Assembly: GCA_027435495.1 (NCBI GenBank)
Contig: DAHZZC010000635.1
Span: 1 to 16,542 of the forward strand
Direction of reading: 5' to 3'
DNA from: Planctomycetales bacterium
Lineage (GTDB): Bacteria; Planctomycetota; Planctomycetia; Isosphaerales; Isosphaeraceae
DNA length: 16,542 nt
Notes under the pieces: model-generated
What the model saw: only the letters and a program-made list of their open reading frames with translations
Told to the model about the DNA's origin: nothing
Databases searched by the model: none
Translations under genes and position numbers: made by a program
Shown here: one piece after another, positions 1-6,129 of the stretch
Layout: each line of letters opens with the position of its first letter
Position numbering within the stretch: position 1 is the first letter of the stretch

Positions 1-39
1 CCGGCCACCCTCGCGCTTCGTGCCATTCCTTCGCAAGTT

Positions 40-70
40 CGGAGCGGCCCCTCCCATCGAGAGGGCTCCG
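40..70 (-). terminator. possible hairpin terminator after the phosphotransferase gene
   Basis: An exact 6-bp inverted repeat (CGGAGC at 40-45, GCTCCG at 65-70) flanks a partly complementary C-rich/G-rich interior. It lies 25-55 nt past the stop codon of the minus-strand gene ending at 95. No T-run follows on the minus strand, so it is not a classical intrinsic terminator. It could be chance pairing in GC-rich DNA. Confidence 0.25.
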
Positions 71-94
71 TGCCACCGCGACGGGCCGTCCCGC

Positions 95-1078
95 CTAGAC
101 CATCCGCGCGAGCCGCTCGACGCTCCGCTTCAGGCCCGTCGCCACGGCCGCCGGATCCTCGAACCGGCGGCCCTCGATGTAGTGCCAGCGAAGCCATCGC
201 TCGCCGATCAACAGGGCCGCCGACGTCCCGAACGCAGGGATGAGCGCGGCCTCTTCGGGGTCGAGCGGACGGACGCGCTCATACGCCGCCAATGCCCCTG
301 CGCGGGCGGGCGGGTCGTCGTCGAGCCAGTCGCCGATCAGTCGGGCCAGGTCGCACGCGACGCAATCCACCCCCATCGCGCCGAAGTCGACCAGGCCCGT
401 CACGCGGTCGTCTTCGAAGAGGAAGTGCTCGCCCCGGGCATCGCGGAGGCAGGGCTGCAAGGGGACGGTCCGAGCCGCCGCCTCACGCGCAGGACCCAGC
501 AGGCGAGGGGCGACCCGCCGCCCCAGCGCCAGCCATCGGGTCGCCAGCTCGCGCGTCGCGTCGGCGGCGATCGCCTGCTCCAGTTCGTCGAACCCGCCGC
601 GGATCAGCCCGGCGATCGACCCGGCCCGATCGGCGAGGCCCGGCGATCTCGCCCGTCGTCGGTCGTCTCCAAACCGCCCGTGAAACGTCGCCAGCGCGGC
701 AAACGCCGAGGCCACCCGGACCGGCGGCGGTGAACCTCCGGACTCCGAGGCGCCAGGCATCCATCGGGAAAGCTCCCAGAGGCCCGAGGCCGATTCTTGA
801 AGAGTCGCGCCCGATCGATCGGCGATCGGGACCGGGACGAATGGTAGGTCGCTCGCCCGTTTCAGCCATCGATGGACCTGCTCCCGATGCGCCCGCCCCA
901 GGCCGTCCGACGGCCAGAGCCTCAACACCATCGGCCCGACCGGCGAGGGATACCGCCAGAGCCTCGCCCCACTCAGCCCCCCCGCGCCACCGAGCGCCTC
1001 GGGCGCCGAGGTCGGAGCGACCGCCGATGGATACCTTGCCAGAACCGCGAGCGCCTCGGCCTCAATCGAAGGCCCCAT
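95..1078 (-). CDS. APH/choline-kinase-like phosphotransferase
   Basis: A 327-aa cytoplasmic protein of the aminoglycoside phosphotransferase/homoserine kinase type II fold. The catalytic loop is visible at residues 210-221: Leu211-Arg212-Asp213, with Asp213 as the likely catalytic base, and His218 where most APH enzymes have the metal-binding Asn. The DFG-like Asp231-Phe232-Gly233 follows 18 residues after the catalytic Asp, the usual spacing. The N-lobe is short and its lysine is hard to place. The substrate is unknown: family members phosphorylate small alcohols such as choline, homoserine, sugars or drugs, and nothing here points to antibiotic resistance. The start is supported by a strong GAGGAGG six bases upstream of the ATG. 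The start codon lies inside the end of the upstream acyltransferase gene (17-nt overlap), so the two are probably co-transcribed and translationally coupled. Confidence 0.8.
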   Translation of the reverse strand: MGPSIEAEALAVLARYPSAVAPTSAPEALGGAGGLSGARLWRYPSPVGPMVLRLWPSDGLGRAHREQVHRWLKRASDLPFVPVPIADRSGATLQESASGLWELSRWMPGASESGGSPPPVRVASAFAALATFHGRFGDDRRRARSPGLADRAGSIAGLIRGGFDELEQAIAADATRELATRWLALGRRVAPRLLGPAREAAARTVPLQPCLRDARGEHFLFEDDRVTGLVDFGAMGVDCVACDLARLIGDWLDDDPPARAGALAAYERVRPLDPEEAALIPAFGTSAALLIGERWLRWHYIEGRRFEDPAAVATGLKRSVERLARMV

Positions 1079-1853
1079 CGCCGTCCTCCTCGGCGATCGC
1101 CCTGGCCTGGAGCTGCATCAGGGCCCGATGGAACCGGTCGCTGACCTCCGCCTGCACGGCCTTCTCGCCGGCGCGGTTCGGGGGGATGTCGGAGAGGTCA
1201 ATCGGCGTGCCGAAGATCAGCCGGGCCCGCGATGGCCGAGTCAGCGATTCGAGAATCTCGTTGGTCGGTGGCGTCCCGAGGATGTACGCCGGAACGACCG
1301 GCACGCCGGCACGAATCGCCAGGTAGGCACTGCCAGGCCGGATCGGACCCAGCCGACGCCCCGACTCGGGAACGATCATCCCCTCCGGAAAGATCGGGAC
1401 GACGCGACCTTCCCCCAGCGCCCGAAGGCCGGCACGGATCGCCGCCAGGTCGCGGCCGTCTCGATTCACCGGGATGCAGCCGATGAACGAGCAGATCCTG
1501 TTCAGCCAGGGCGAATCGTAATATTCGCGGGCGATCATGAAGCCCAGCAGTCGCCGACTGTTCGCCTGGAGCAGCACATGATCGATGCCGCAGGTGTGGT
1601 TGGCAATCAGGATCGCCGGGCCCGAATCCGGCAGGGGTGCGTATCCCGTTGCCCGAAGCTGATGCCAGAGCCCGCAATAAAGGCGGAACACCCCGTGCAG
1701 CCAGCGGAGCGGCCCCCGAATCTCGGGCATCGGCGGTGCGACCTCGCCAGAAAGGCCAGGCATCGCCAGCAAGACCGTTGTCGACGCAAGTAACATCAGG
1801 GAGAGCATGGGGAGGGAAGATATCCGGGTGACGCCTTCGGACCTCGTCGCCAT
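1062..1853 (-). CDS. PlsC-type 1-acyl-glycerol-3-phosphate acyltransferase family protein
   Basis: A lysophospholipid acyltransferase-family protein that would move an acyl chain onto a glycerophospholipid or related acceptor at the inner membrane. With the ATG at 1853 it is 263 aa. The NHxxxxD catalytic motif is intact (Asn85-His86 to Asp91). The second glycerolipid-binding block Phe155-Pro-Glu-Gly158 is present, followed by the usual GVPVVPAYI-like strand near 183-191. A hydrophobic segment at about residues 16-31 could anchor the protein. The start is uncertain: an in-frame GTG lies at 1868, the ATG at 1853 and others further in, and none has a clear Shine-Dalgarno. I chose 1853 as the first ATG. 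Its 3' end overlaps the kinase-like gene by 17 nt. The acceptor and acyl donor cannot be told from sequence. An acyl carrier protein gene lies about 1.9 kb upstream on the same strand. Confidence 0.85.
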   Translation of the reverse strand: MATRSEGVTRISSLPMLSLMLLASTTVLLAMPGLSGEVAPPMPEIRGPLRWLHGVFRLYCGLWHQLRATGYAPLPDSGPAILIANHTCGIDHVLLQANSRRLLGFMIAREYYDSPWLNRICSFIGCIPVNRDGRDLAAIRAGLRALGEGRVVPIFPEGMIVPESGRRLGPIRPGSAYLAIRAGVPVVPAYILGTPPTNEILESLTRPSRARLIFGTPIDLSDIPPNRAGEKAVQAEVSDRFHRALMQLQARAIAEEDGDGAFD

Positions 1854-1961
1854 CTCATCATAACACACGCAACCCAGCGGCGAGCGGCCGGATCGACTGG
1901 CCCAGGGTGCAAGCGGGGGGTGGGAAGGAAACGGAGGAGAGGTTCAAGAATCCCGATTCCC

Positions 1962-1980
1962 GATGGAAGACTCAAGATTG
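1962..1980. repeat. short dispersed repeat, copy A
   Basis: The 19-nt word GATGGAAGACTCAAGATTG recurs at 4935-4954 with one inserted A. Some similarity continues on the left (AAGAAtc.CGAT). Both copies lie 65-110 nt past the stop codon of a minus-strand gene. Function unknown; possibly a genome-specific intergenic repeat. Confidence 0.5.
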
Positions 1981-2045
1981 CCAGAGTGTTGTTCCGTCGA
2001 GACTTCCCTCAATCCGTCCTCTTCCATCGAGTCTTTCACAAGCTT

Positions 2046-3239
2046 TCAGGCCGAGGCTCGCGAGGCCCGACGGCGGTACATCACCAACCCGCCAATCGCG
2101 CCCAGCGCCCACATGGCGACCGTCGCCGGTTCGGGAGCGATCGTCTGGTCTCCCTCCACCGTCACCCCACCCGGATTCAAGACCTCCGCCCCGATCCCGC
2201 CGACCGACGTGCTCCCGCTGAGCGTCCCATACTGACTCGCCAGCAGCAACTGGATCGCATTCGGGCCAAACTGCATGTTCGGGTTGATCAGCGAGGACCA
2301 GTTCGCCGAGGCCGCATCCACATAATTCCCCGCATCCGGATGATAGCCGATTCCAAAAGCGTGCATCATTTCGTGAGAGACATTGTGGGCGATTGCCCAG
2401 GCGAGGTCGGTGGGATTGTTGGCGTAATCGAGCTTGTCGATGAAGCTGAAGCCGTTGCCACCGACATCGGTGATCCCGATTGCGGAGGGGTTGGGGCCGT
2501 AAGAAAGGCCCGAGGCCACGCTGATGGTATGCAGGGCGGGAGTGTTGGGGTTGGTCGTGATGGTTGGGTCCATCCCCGAGATCTGGTAGGTGTGCTGGAC
2601 ATCCTGAAGAACCGACTGGACAAAGCTGGCCTGCTGCTGGGCGTTGGGGACACCACCGAAGGCCTGAATGGCGGCCGGGCTGTTGTACCACGCCTGGGCC
2701 GTACCGGTCGTTAACCCGGTGGCTGAAGGGAACGGGCCCGAGGTCATGTTGAGGAAGACATTCGCCGGCGCCTGGCCGGTGGAGGGCATCGGTGTCGAAA
2801 GGATCGGGGTCGAGACCGGCATCGAGACCGGCACGGCCATCGTGGAGAGCGTGGACATCGAGACCGGTGCCGTGATCGCCGCTGGGGCATCGGTGGGGAC
2901 CGAGACGGACGTGGCGGGCATCGCAATGCTCGGCCAGTTCGACCCAGCGATGATCGGCGTGACCGGAGCGGGCGCGGGGATTGCGACCGAGGCCGGCGCA
3001 GGGGGCGGAGTCGAGGGGATCGCGACCGGAACCGGTGCCGGTGCCGGCGGTGGGGCTGGGGCTGGGGCTGGGGTGGCCGCGGCATGATAGGTGTTGATGG
3101 CACCGGCCGACCAGACCATGGTCCAGAGCCGTTGGGCCTCAGCCTGGGTGATGCCATCGCCCCGCGCCGGCGACATGGCCAGCAGGGCAAGCCCGGTCCA
3201 CACGGCCACGACACTCGCCAGGGACTTGACGGCCGACAT
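2046..3239 (-). CDS. secreted PEP-CTERM protein with zinc-metalloprotease-like HExxH motif
   Basis: A 397-aa exported protein. The start is fixed by AGGAGG six bases before the ATG at 3239; the reading frame stays open upstream to 3485, but without such a site. Layout: signal peptide about 1-27 (hydrophobic 7-22); an Ala/Pro linker about 55-100; a Ser/Thr/Pro-rich stretch about 100-155; a globular domain about 158-345; a PEP-CTERM sorting tag from 369, with Pro369-Glu370-Pro371, a hydrophobic helix and an Arg-rich end (389-394). Such tags direct proteins to exosortase for processing and surface display; no exosortase gene is in the window. The globular domain carries HEMMHAFGIGYHPD at 289-302. 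His289, Glu290 and His293 fit a zinc-protease helix, and a Gly sits at +7 as in metzincins, but the third His is at +11 rather than +10. Protease activity is therefore inferred. The substrate is unknown. Confidence 0.85.
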   Translation of the reverse strand: MSAVKSLASVVAVWTGLALLAMSPARGDGITQAEAQRLWTMVWSAGAINTYHAAATPAPAPAPPPAPAPVPVAIPSTPPPAPASVAIPAPAPVTPIIAGSNWPSIAMPATSVSVPTDAPAAITAPVSMSTLSTMAVPVSMPVSTPILSTPMPSTGQAPANVFLNMTSGPFPSATGLTTGTAQAWYNSPAAIQAFGGVPNAQQQASFVQSVLQDVQHTYQISGMDPTITTNPNTPALHTISVASGLSYGPNPSAIGITDVGGNGFSFIDKLDYANNPTDLAWAIAHNVSHEMMHAFGIGYHPDAGNYVDAASANWSSLINPNMQFGPNAIQLLLASQYGTLSGSTSVGGIGAEVLNPGGVTVEGDQTIAPEPATVAMWALGAIGGLVMYRRRASRASA

Positions 3240-3456
3240 CACGAACCTCCTGTTCGCCGGGGTACGGGCCACCCTCCTGGGGCCCGCGGATCGCAACCTC
3301 CCACCGAGCCGGCCGTTCGAGACGCTTGAGGACCAGGAACGAGATCGATCCAGCGATCCGGGGTCGGCCAGGCCGCCCGGCTTCGGGTCGATGCGTCGTC
3401 GCTGAGCTCGTCGGATCTGCGTCGAGACGGGTCGCCATGGGGTGGGAGGCGAGGCG

Positions 3457-3485
3457 TCTTTATCTAGGAGCAAAACCCATGCCAA
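3457..3485 (-). promoter_or_regulatory. weak sigma70-like promoter candidate for the PEP-CTERM gene
   Basis: On the minus strand TTGGCA (plus 3480-3485) matches the -35 consensus at five of six positions. It stands 17 bp from TAAAGA (plus 3457-3462), which matches the -10 box at only three. It would give a 5' leader of about 210 nt. The -10 is poor, so this is a candidate only. Confidence 0.25.
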
Positions 3486-3670
3486 CCCTGCCTCGCACGC
3501 GGTCGATCGAGCCGCGGAAGGGATTTCGAGAGCGGGGTCCCGCGTGGCAAGTCCCGGTCGAGGAAGGCTTTAGGAACAGCCTCGATTCGATCGACCGGGT
3601 GGAAAGGCGACGTCTGGAGCAAGCGAGCGGATTGTGGCAAACAGGGAAGTTTTTACAGGAAGGCGGAAGA

Positions 3671-3687
3671 CTCTGCAAATTACAGAG
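3671..3687 (-). terminator. small hairpin after the acyl carrier protein gene
   Basis: CTCTG/CAGAG, a 5-bp stem with a 7-nt A/T-rich loop, starts about 20 nt past the ACP stop. On the minus strand it is followed by TCTT. It is too weak to call an intrinsic terminator with confidence. Confidence 0.22.
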
Positions 3688-3706
3688 GAGCGGGCAGGTG
3701 GGCTCA

Positions 3707-3988
3707 TCAGGCGGCCGAGCGCGACGGGGGGCGGAGGTTGGCGGCCAGATCGGCGACGGTCCGCAGGGCGGGCAGGTCGTCGGGATCGATTTCCACGCCG
3801 AACTGGTCCTGGATTTGCACGACGACCGCGACGAGGTCGAGCGAGTCGAGCGCGAGGTCTTCGAGGAGTCGGGAGTCCTCGCGGATGGTGAGAGTTCGGG
3901 CGCGGGGAGAGACGCCTCGGATGATCTCGGCGAGGGCGGTGGCCAGGTCTGGCGTCGTGAGACTTGCGGAGCCCTGGGTCGCGTTCAT
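3707..3988 (-). CDS. acyl carrier protein
   Basis: A 93-aa acidic helical protein of the acyl carrier protein family. Asp48-Ser49-Leu50, in the context LALDSLDLV, is the 4'-phosphopantetheine attachment site; Ser49 carries the arm. The rest fits the four-helix ACP bundle: helix I about 13-24, the long loop, helix II after Ser49, and FGVEIDPDD around 63-71 leading to helices III-IV. It carries acyl or other thioester intermediates in the cytoplasm. The ATG at 3988 has GAGG six bases upstream. No fabF, fabD, fabG or NRPS/PKS gene is adjacent, so it may be a specialised ACP rather than the housekeeping AcpP. The nearest lipid gene is the PlsC-like acyltransferase on the same strand, beyond the PEP-CTERM gene. 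The N-terminal dozen residues are not conserved in kind and could be an extension. Confidence 0.88.
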   Translation of the reverse strand: MNATQGSASLTTPDLATALAEIIRGVSPRARTLTIREDSRLLEDLALDSLDLVAVVVQIQDQFGVEIDPDDLPALRTVADLAANLRPPSRSAA

Positions 3989-4345
3989 GGCATGCCTCGA
4001 TTCAACAAGAGGATGTGGAAGAGCCGGGTGCTCGGCACCGTCGTCGAGATCTCCTGCCGCCCGTGTTGACGACCCGTTCCAGCCGGCGAGAGAGACCGGA
4101 GCGTCCGGGGCGGAATGGCCCCGGTCGAGGACCTTCCTCCCGGTTCGGGCACTCTCCTAGATCGATCGCCCGGGGCCGGCACTTGACCGGCGCCCGGCCG
4201 TCGAAGCCTCCCCACTTCCGGCCAGTCCGATGGTGACGATCGCAGAGGCCCCAGGACCGACGAAACGGCCGGATGGGCTCCGGAAGTGGGCGCACGCATG
4301 GACGATCGGGGGCCTAGTCGGTTGCGGAGCCCCAAGGCGATGGCC
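3989..4345. other. gene-free divergent region between the ACP and lipoprotein genes
   Basis: No reading frame here has a credible start site or recognisable protein. It must hold the ACP promoter (minus), for which I see no clear -35/-10 pair, and it leads into the plus-strand promoter at 4322-4351. It contains an 11-bp inverted repeat (4211-4290) and a GC-rich hairpin near 4172-4195 (GCCGG/CCGGC stem with flanking GGG/CCC). Confidence 0.45.
4211..4290. repeat. 11-bp perfect inverted repeat with 58-nt spacer
   Basis: CCCACTTCCGG at 4211-4221 is exactly reverse-complementary to CCGGAAGTGGG at 4280-4290. It ends 32 nt before the -35 box of the lipoprotein promoter. It could be a stem closing a structured RNA or a pair of binding half-sites. 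It could also be chance. Confidence 0.4.
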
Positions 4346-4351
4346 TATAAT
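4322..4351 (+). promoter_or_regulatory. sigma70-like promoter for the lipoprotein gene
   Basis: A perfect TATAAT sits at 4346-4351, preceded 18 bp upstream by TTGCGG (4322-4327; the first three -35 positions match). It would start transcription near 4358 and leave a leader of about 115 nt before the GTG at 4473. TATAAT is uncommon by chance in DNA this GC-rich. Confidence 0.5.
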
Positions 4352-4472
4352 CCGACGCCGTGATCGGATTCGCTATTTCCCGCCAGACGTCGGGAGCGGA
4401 TCGATGAGCGTCCCCGGGCTGCGGCATCCTCGCACCGGGGGCGGATCCAGACACCTTGAAAGGAGCCCCACT

Positions 4473-4748
4473 GTGCGGATCAAGCCCGGATTTCTGGCCT
4501 GGTCGAGCCTCTCGGCCATGCTGCTCTCGCTGACGGTGATCTCCGGTTGCAACGACGAGGGAGGCGCTCCGAGCAGCCCGCCCCCGTCGTCCGGCCCGAT
4601 GACCCCCCCGCCGACGCCGATCCAGAAGGAGGCGCCCAAGCCGGCCACCCCGCCGACGCCGTCGACCGAGGCCAAGGCCCCCGAGGCCAAGCCGGCTGAG
4701 ACCAAGGCTCCCGAGGCCAAGCCGGCCGACGCCAAGCCGAAGTCCTGA
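4473..4748 (+). CDS. small Pro/Ala/Lys-rich lipoprotein
   Basis: A 91-aa predicted lipoprotein. I chose the GTG at 4473 because AAGGAG lies seven bases before it and the protein then begins with a textbook lipoprotein signal. Residues 1-6 are basic, 8-22 hydrophobic, and the lipobox Ile23-Ser-Gly-Cys26 gives cleavage before Cys26. The frame is open upstream (ATG at 4404 and beyond), but that would bury the signal. The mature part is low-complexity: Ser/Pro-rich (about 31-48), then Pro/Lys/Ala/Glu-rich with near-repeats of KAPEAKPAE and KAPEAKPAD (about 70-88). No folded domain is visible. A flexible, cationic envelope tether or cell-wall-contacting protein is plausible; its function is unknown. 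It appears monocistronic, with its own promoter and a hairpin after the stop. Confidence 0.72.
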   Translation: MRIKPGFLAWSSLSAMLLSLTVISGCNDEGGAPSSPPPSSGPMTPPPTPIQKEAPKPATPPTPSTEAKAPEAKPAETKAPEAKPADAKPKS

Positions 4749-4764
4749 TCGGACCGAGACAACC

Positions 4765-4797
4765 GGGACGGCCGCCTCACCTGGGCGCGGCCGTCCC
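4765..4797 (+). terminator. strong hairpin after the lipoprotein gene
   Basis: A perfect 11-bp stem, GGGACGGCCGC (4765-4775) with GCGGCCGTCCC (4787-4797), and an 11-nt loop begin 16 nt past the stop codon. There is no T-run after it, so it may act as a GC-rich hairpin terminator or a 3'-end stabiliser. Confidence 0.55.
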
Positions 4798-4934
4798 ACT
4801 CGCCGCCTTTCCCAACGCCACGTCCTCCCTCACCGGCCGGCAAACTTCTGGGCGTTTCGAGTGCGAGAGCGGCCGATCCACTTCCCGTCCTCAAGGCCGC
4901 GTGGCGGGGTCTCTCCGAAGATCTGAAGAAATCG

Positions 4935-4954
4935 GATGGAAGACTCAAAGATTG
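4935..4954. repeat. short dispersed repeat, copy B
   Basis: This matches copy A at 1962-1980 over its whole length, with one extra A. It lies about 90 nt past the stop codon of the FAH-family gene (minus strand). The surrounding 4798-5044 holds no gene that I can support. Confidence 0.5.
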
Positions 4955-5044
4955 ACGATTGAATAACCCCAGATCATTGTCGCGTCATCATCTCCATCCG
5001 TTTGCCTGCTTCCCGCTTTCCTCTCACTTCTTCGATCGAGGCCT

Positions 5045-5917
5045 TCACCGGCCCTCGTTCGGCGCCCCACGGTCGACCGGATTGGTGAGCGTCCCGATCC
5101 CATCGATGGCGATCGAGACCACGTCGCCGGGCTCGAGCGTGAATTCATCGGGCGGGACGATCCCCGTCCCCGTCAGCAGGATCACGCCGTCCGGAAACCG
5201 ATCCTCGCGGCCCAGCCAGTCGATCAGCTCCTCCAGCGGCCGGGCCATCCGGGCCAGCGTTGTCTCGCCATGAAAGGCGTTTTTGCCGTCGCGCTCGATG
5301 TCGAGGCGCATGGCGATTCCCGGGCGCGGCGGCATCGCCGGTGCGAGGGTGATGCAGGGCCCGAGGGCGCAGGAGGCGTGATACACCTTGGCCTGGGGGA
5401 GGTAGAGCGGGTTCTCGCCCTCGATGTCGCGGGCGCTGACGTCGTTGCCGACGGTGAAGCCGACGAGCTTCAGGGCCGGGCTGAGGACCAGCGCCAGTTC
5501 GGGCTCGGGGACCGACCATTTCGAGTCGCGACGGACGCGGATCGGGGCGCCAGGGCCGGCGACGCGGGACGGGGTCGCCTTGAAAAAGAGTTCGGGGCGG
5601 TCGGCGGTGTAGACCTTGTCGTAGAACGAGGCGGCGTCCTCGGATTCCTCCTGGCGGGCGACCTTGCTCCGCTCGTAGGTGACGCCGGCGCCCCAGACCT
5701 CCTGGCGATCGATCGGGGCGAGGACGCGGGCCGACTCGGTCGGGATTGGGGCCCCGGCGCGGTCGAGCAGGCGTCGGACCTCGGCGCCGGGGTCGTCGGC
5801 GTGGAGGATCGCCGAGAGGGCGCCGTCGCCCTCGGCGATCGGGGTGATCTGACCGTCGCCGAGGACACCCACGCGGGGGATCGGGGTGTCCGCAAGGGTC
5901 AAGCGAATCAGCCGCAT
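5045..5917 (-). CDS. fumarylacetoacetate hydrolase (FAH) family protein
   Basis: A 290-aa cytoplasmic enzyme of the FAH superfamily, which uses a divalent metal to cleave or dehydrate beta-diketo or 2-keto acids. The C-terminal catalytic domain starts about residue 105. VPEPELALVL gives Glu138 and Glu140, and GFTVGNDVSARD (153-164) gives Asp159; these form the Glu-Glu-Asp metal site. Lys177 in QAKVYHASCALGP matches the conserved catalytic lysine and GP turn. LLTGTGIVPP (247-256) and LEPGDVV (261-267) are further family blocks. The N-terminal 100 residues form the small variable domain. The GENPLYLPQ insert (167-175) and overall shape recall 2-dehydro-3-deoxy-D-arabinonate dehydratases, so pentose/sugar-acid breakdown is an alternative to aromatic breakdown. 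AGGAG lies eight bases before the ATG. The gene diverges from the MOSC gene, and no pathway partners are next to it. Confidence 0.85.
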   Translation of the reverse strand: MRLIRLTLADTPIPRVGVLGDGQITPIAEGDGALSAILHADDPGAEVRRLLDRAGAPIPTESARVLAPIDRQEVWGAGVTYERSKVARQEESEDAASFYDKVYTADRPELFFKATPSRVAGPGAPIRVRRDSKWSVPEPELALVLSPALKLVGFTVGNDVSARDIEGENPLYLPQAKVYHASCALGPCITLAPAMPPRPGIAMRLDIERDGKNAFHGETTLARMARPLEELIDWLGREDRFPDGVILLTGTGIVPPDEFTLEPGDVVSIAIDGIGTLTNPVDRGAPNEGR

Positions 5918-5971
5918 GGGAGAGGCTCCTGGGCGTGGGATGGGTCGCGATCGGCCTTCGATCGGGACGAG

Positions 5972-5999
5972 ATTAAAGGATCGCCGGCCGGCCCGTCCA
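5972..5999 (-). promoter_or_regulatory. sigma70-like promoter candidate for the FAH-family gene
   Basis: On the minus strand TGGACG (plus 5994-5999; four of six) is 16 bp from TTTAAT (plus 5972-5977; five of six). Transcription would start near 5965, about 48 nt before the ATG. The position and -10 quality make it reasonable. Confidence 0.4.
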
Positions 6000-6129
6000 G
6001 TCTCCGGGGGCGATCGGAACGCCCCTTGCGGATCATCGGCGATTGCGTCAGCCTGGGAGAAGATCCGAATGGGAAAGGGGCGAGCCCCGGAATCCTTCGA
6101 CGGGCCCCGTAACAGCAGGGAGGATCGCG

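Larger units (their letters stand above)
3240..3706. other. 467-nt region without a supported gene
   Basis: This lies between the ACP stop and the start of the PEP-CTERM gene. No reading frame here has a ribosome-binding site or recognisable protein. It holds the AGGAGG of the downstream gene (about 3246-3251), a weak promoter candidate (3457-3485), and an A/T-richer patch near 3640-3690 with a small hairpin. It would be the promoter and leader region of the PEP-CTERM gene. Confidence 0.5.

Noticed and set aside
1..94. Part of another gene at the left edge
   Set aside because: No frame here shows a recognisable protein end. Only a possible hairpin after the kinase-like gene is visible.
95..1078. 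Antibiotic-resistance aminoglycoside phosphotransferase
   Set aside because: The fold is shared, but the catalytic loop differs (LRD..H) and the context is lipid-like, with no resistance or mobile genes. The broad family name is safer.
2990..3075. GGGGCT tandem repeat as a possible microsatellite
   Set aside because: It is the coding DNA of the Ala/Pro linker of the PEP-CTERM protein, in frame. It may vary in length but is not a separate element.
3239..3485. Upstream extension of the PEP-CTERM gene
   Set aside because: The frame is open to 3485, but the AGGAGG and the signal peptide both begin at 3239.
3460..3678. A 72-aa minus-strand frame in the gap before the PEP-CTERM gene
   Set aside because: It has Arg/Ser/Pro-rich composition, no ribosome-binding site and no recognisable feature.
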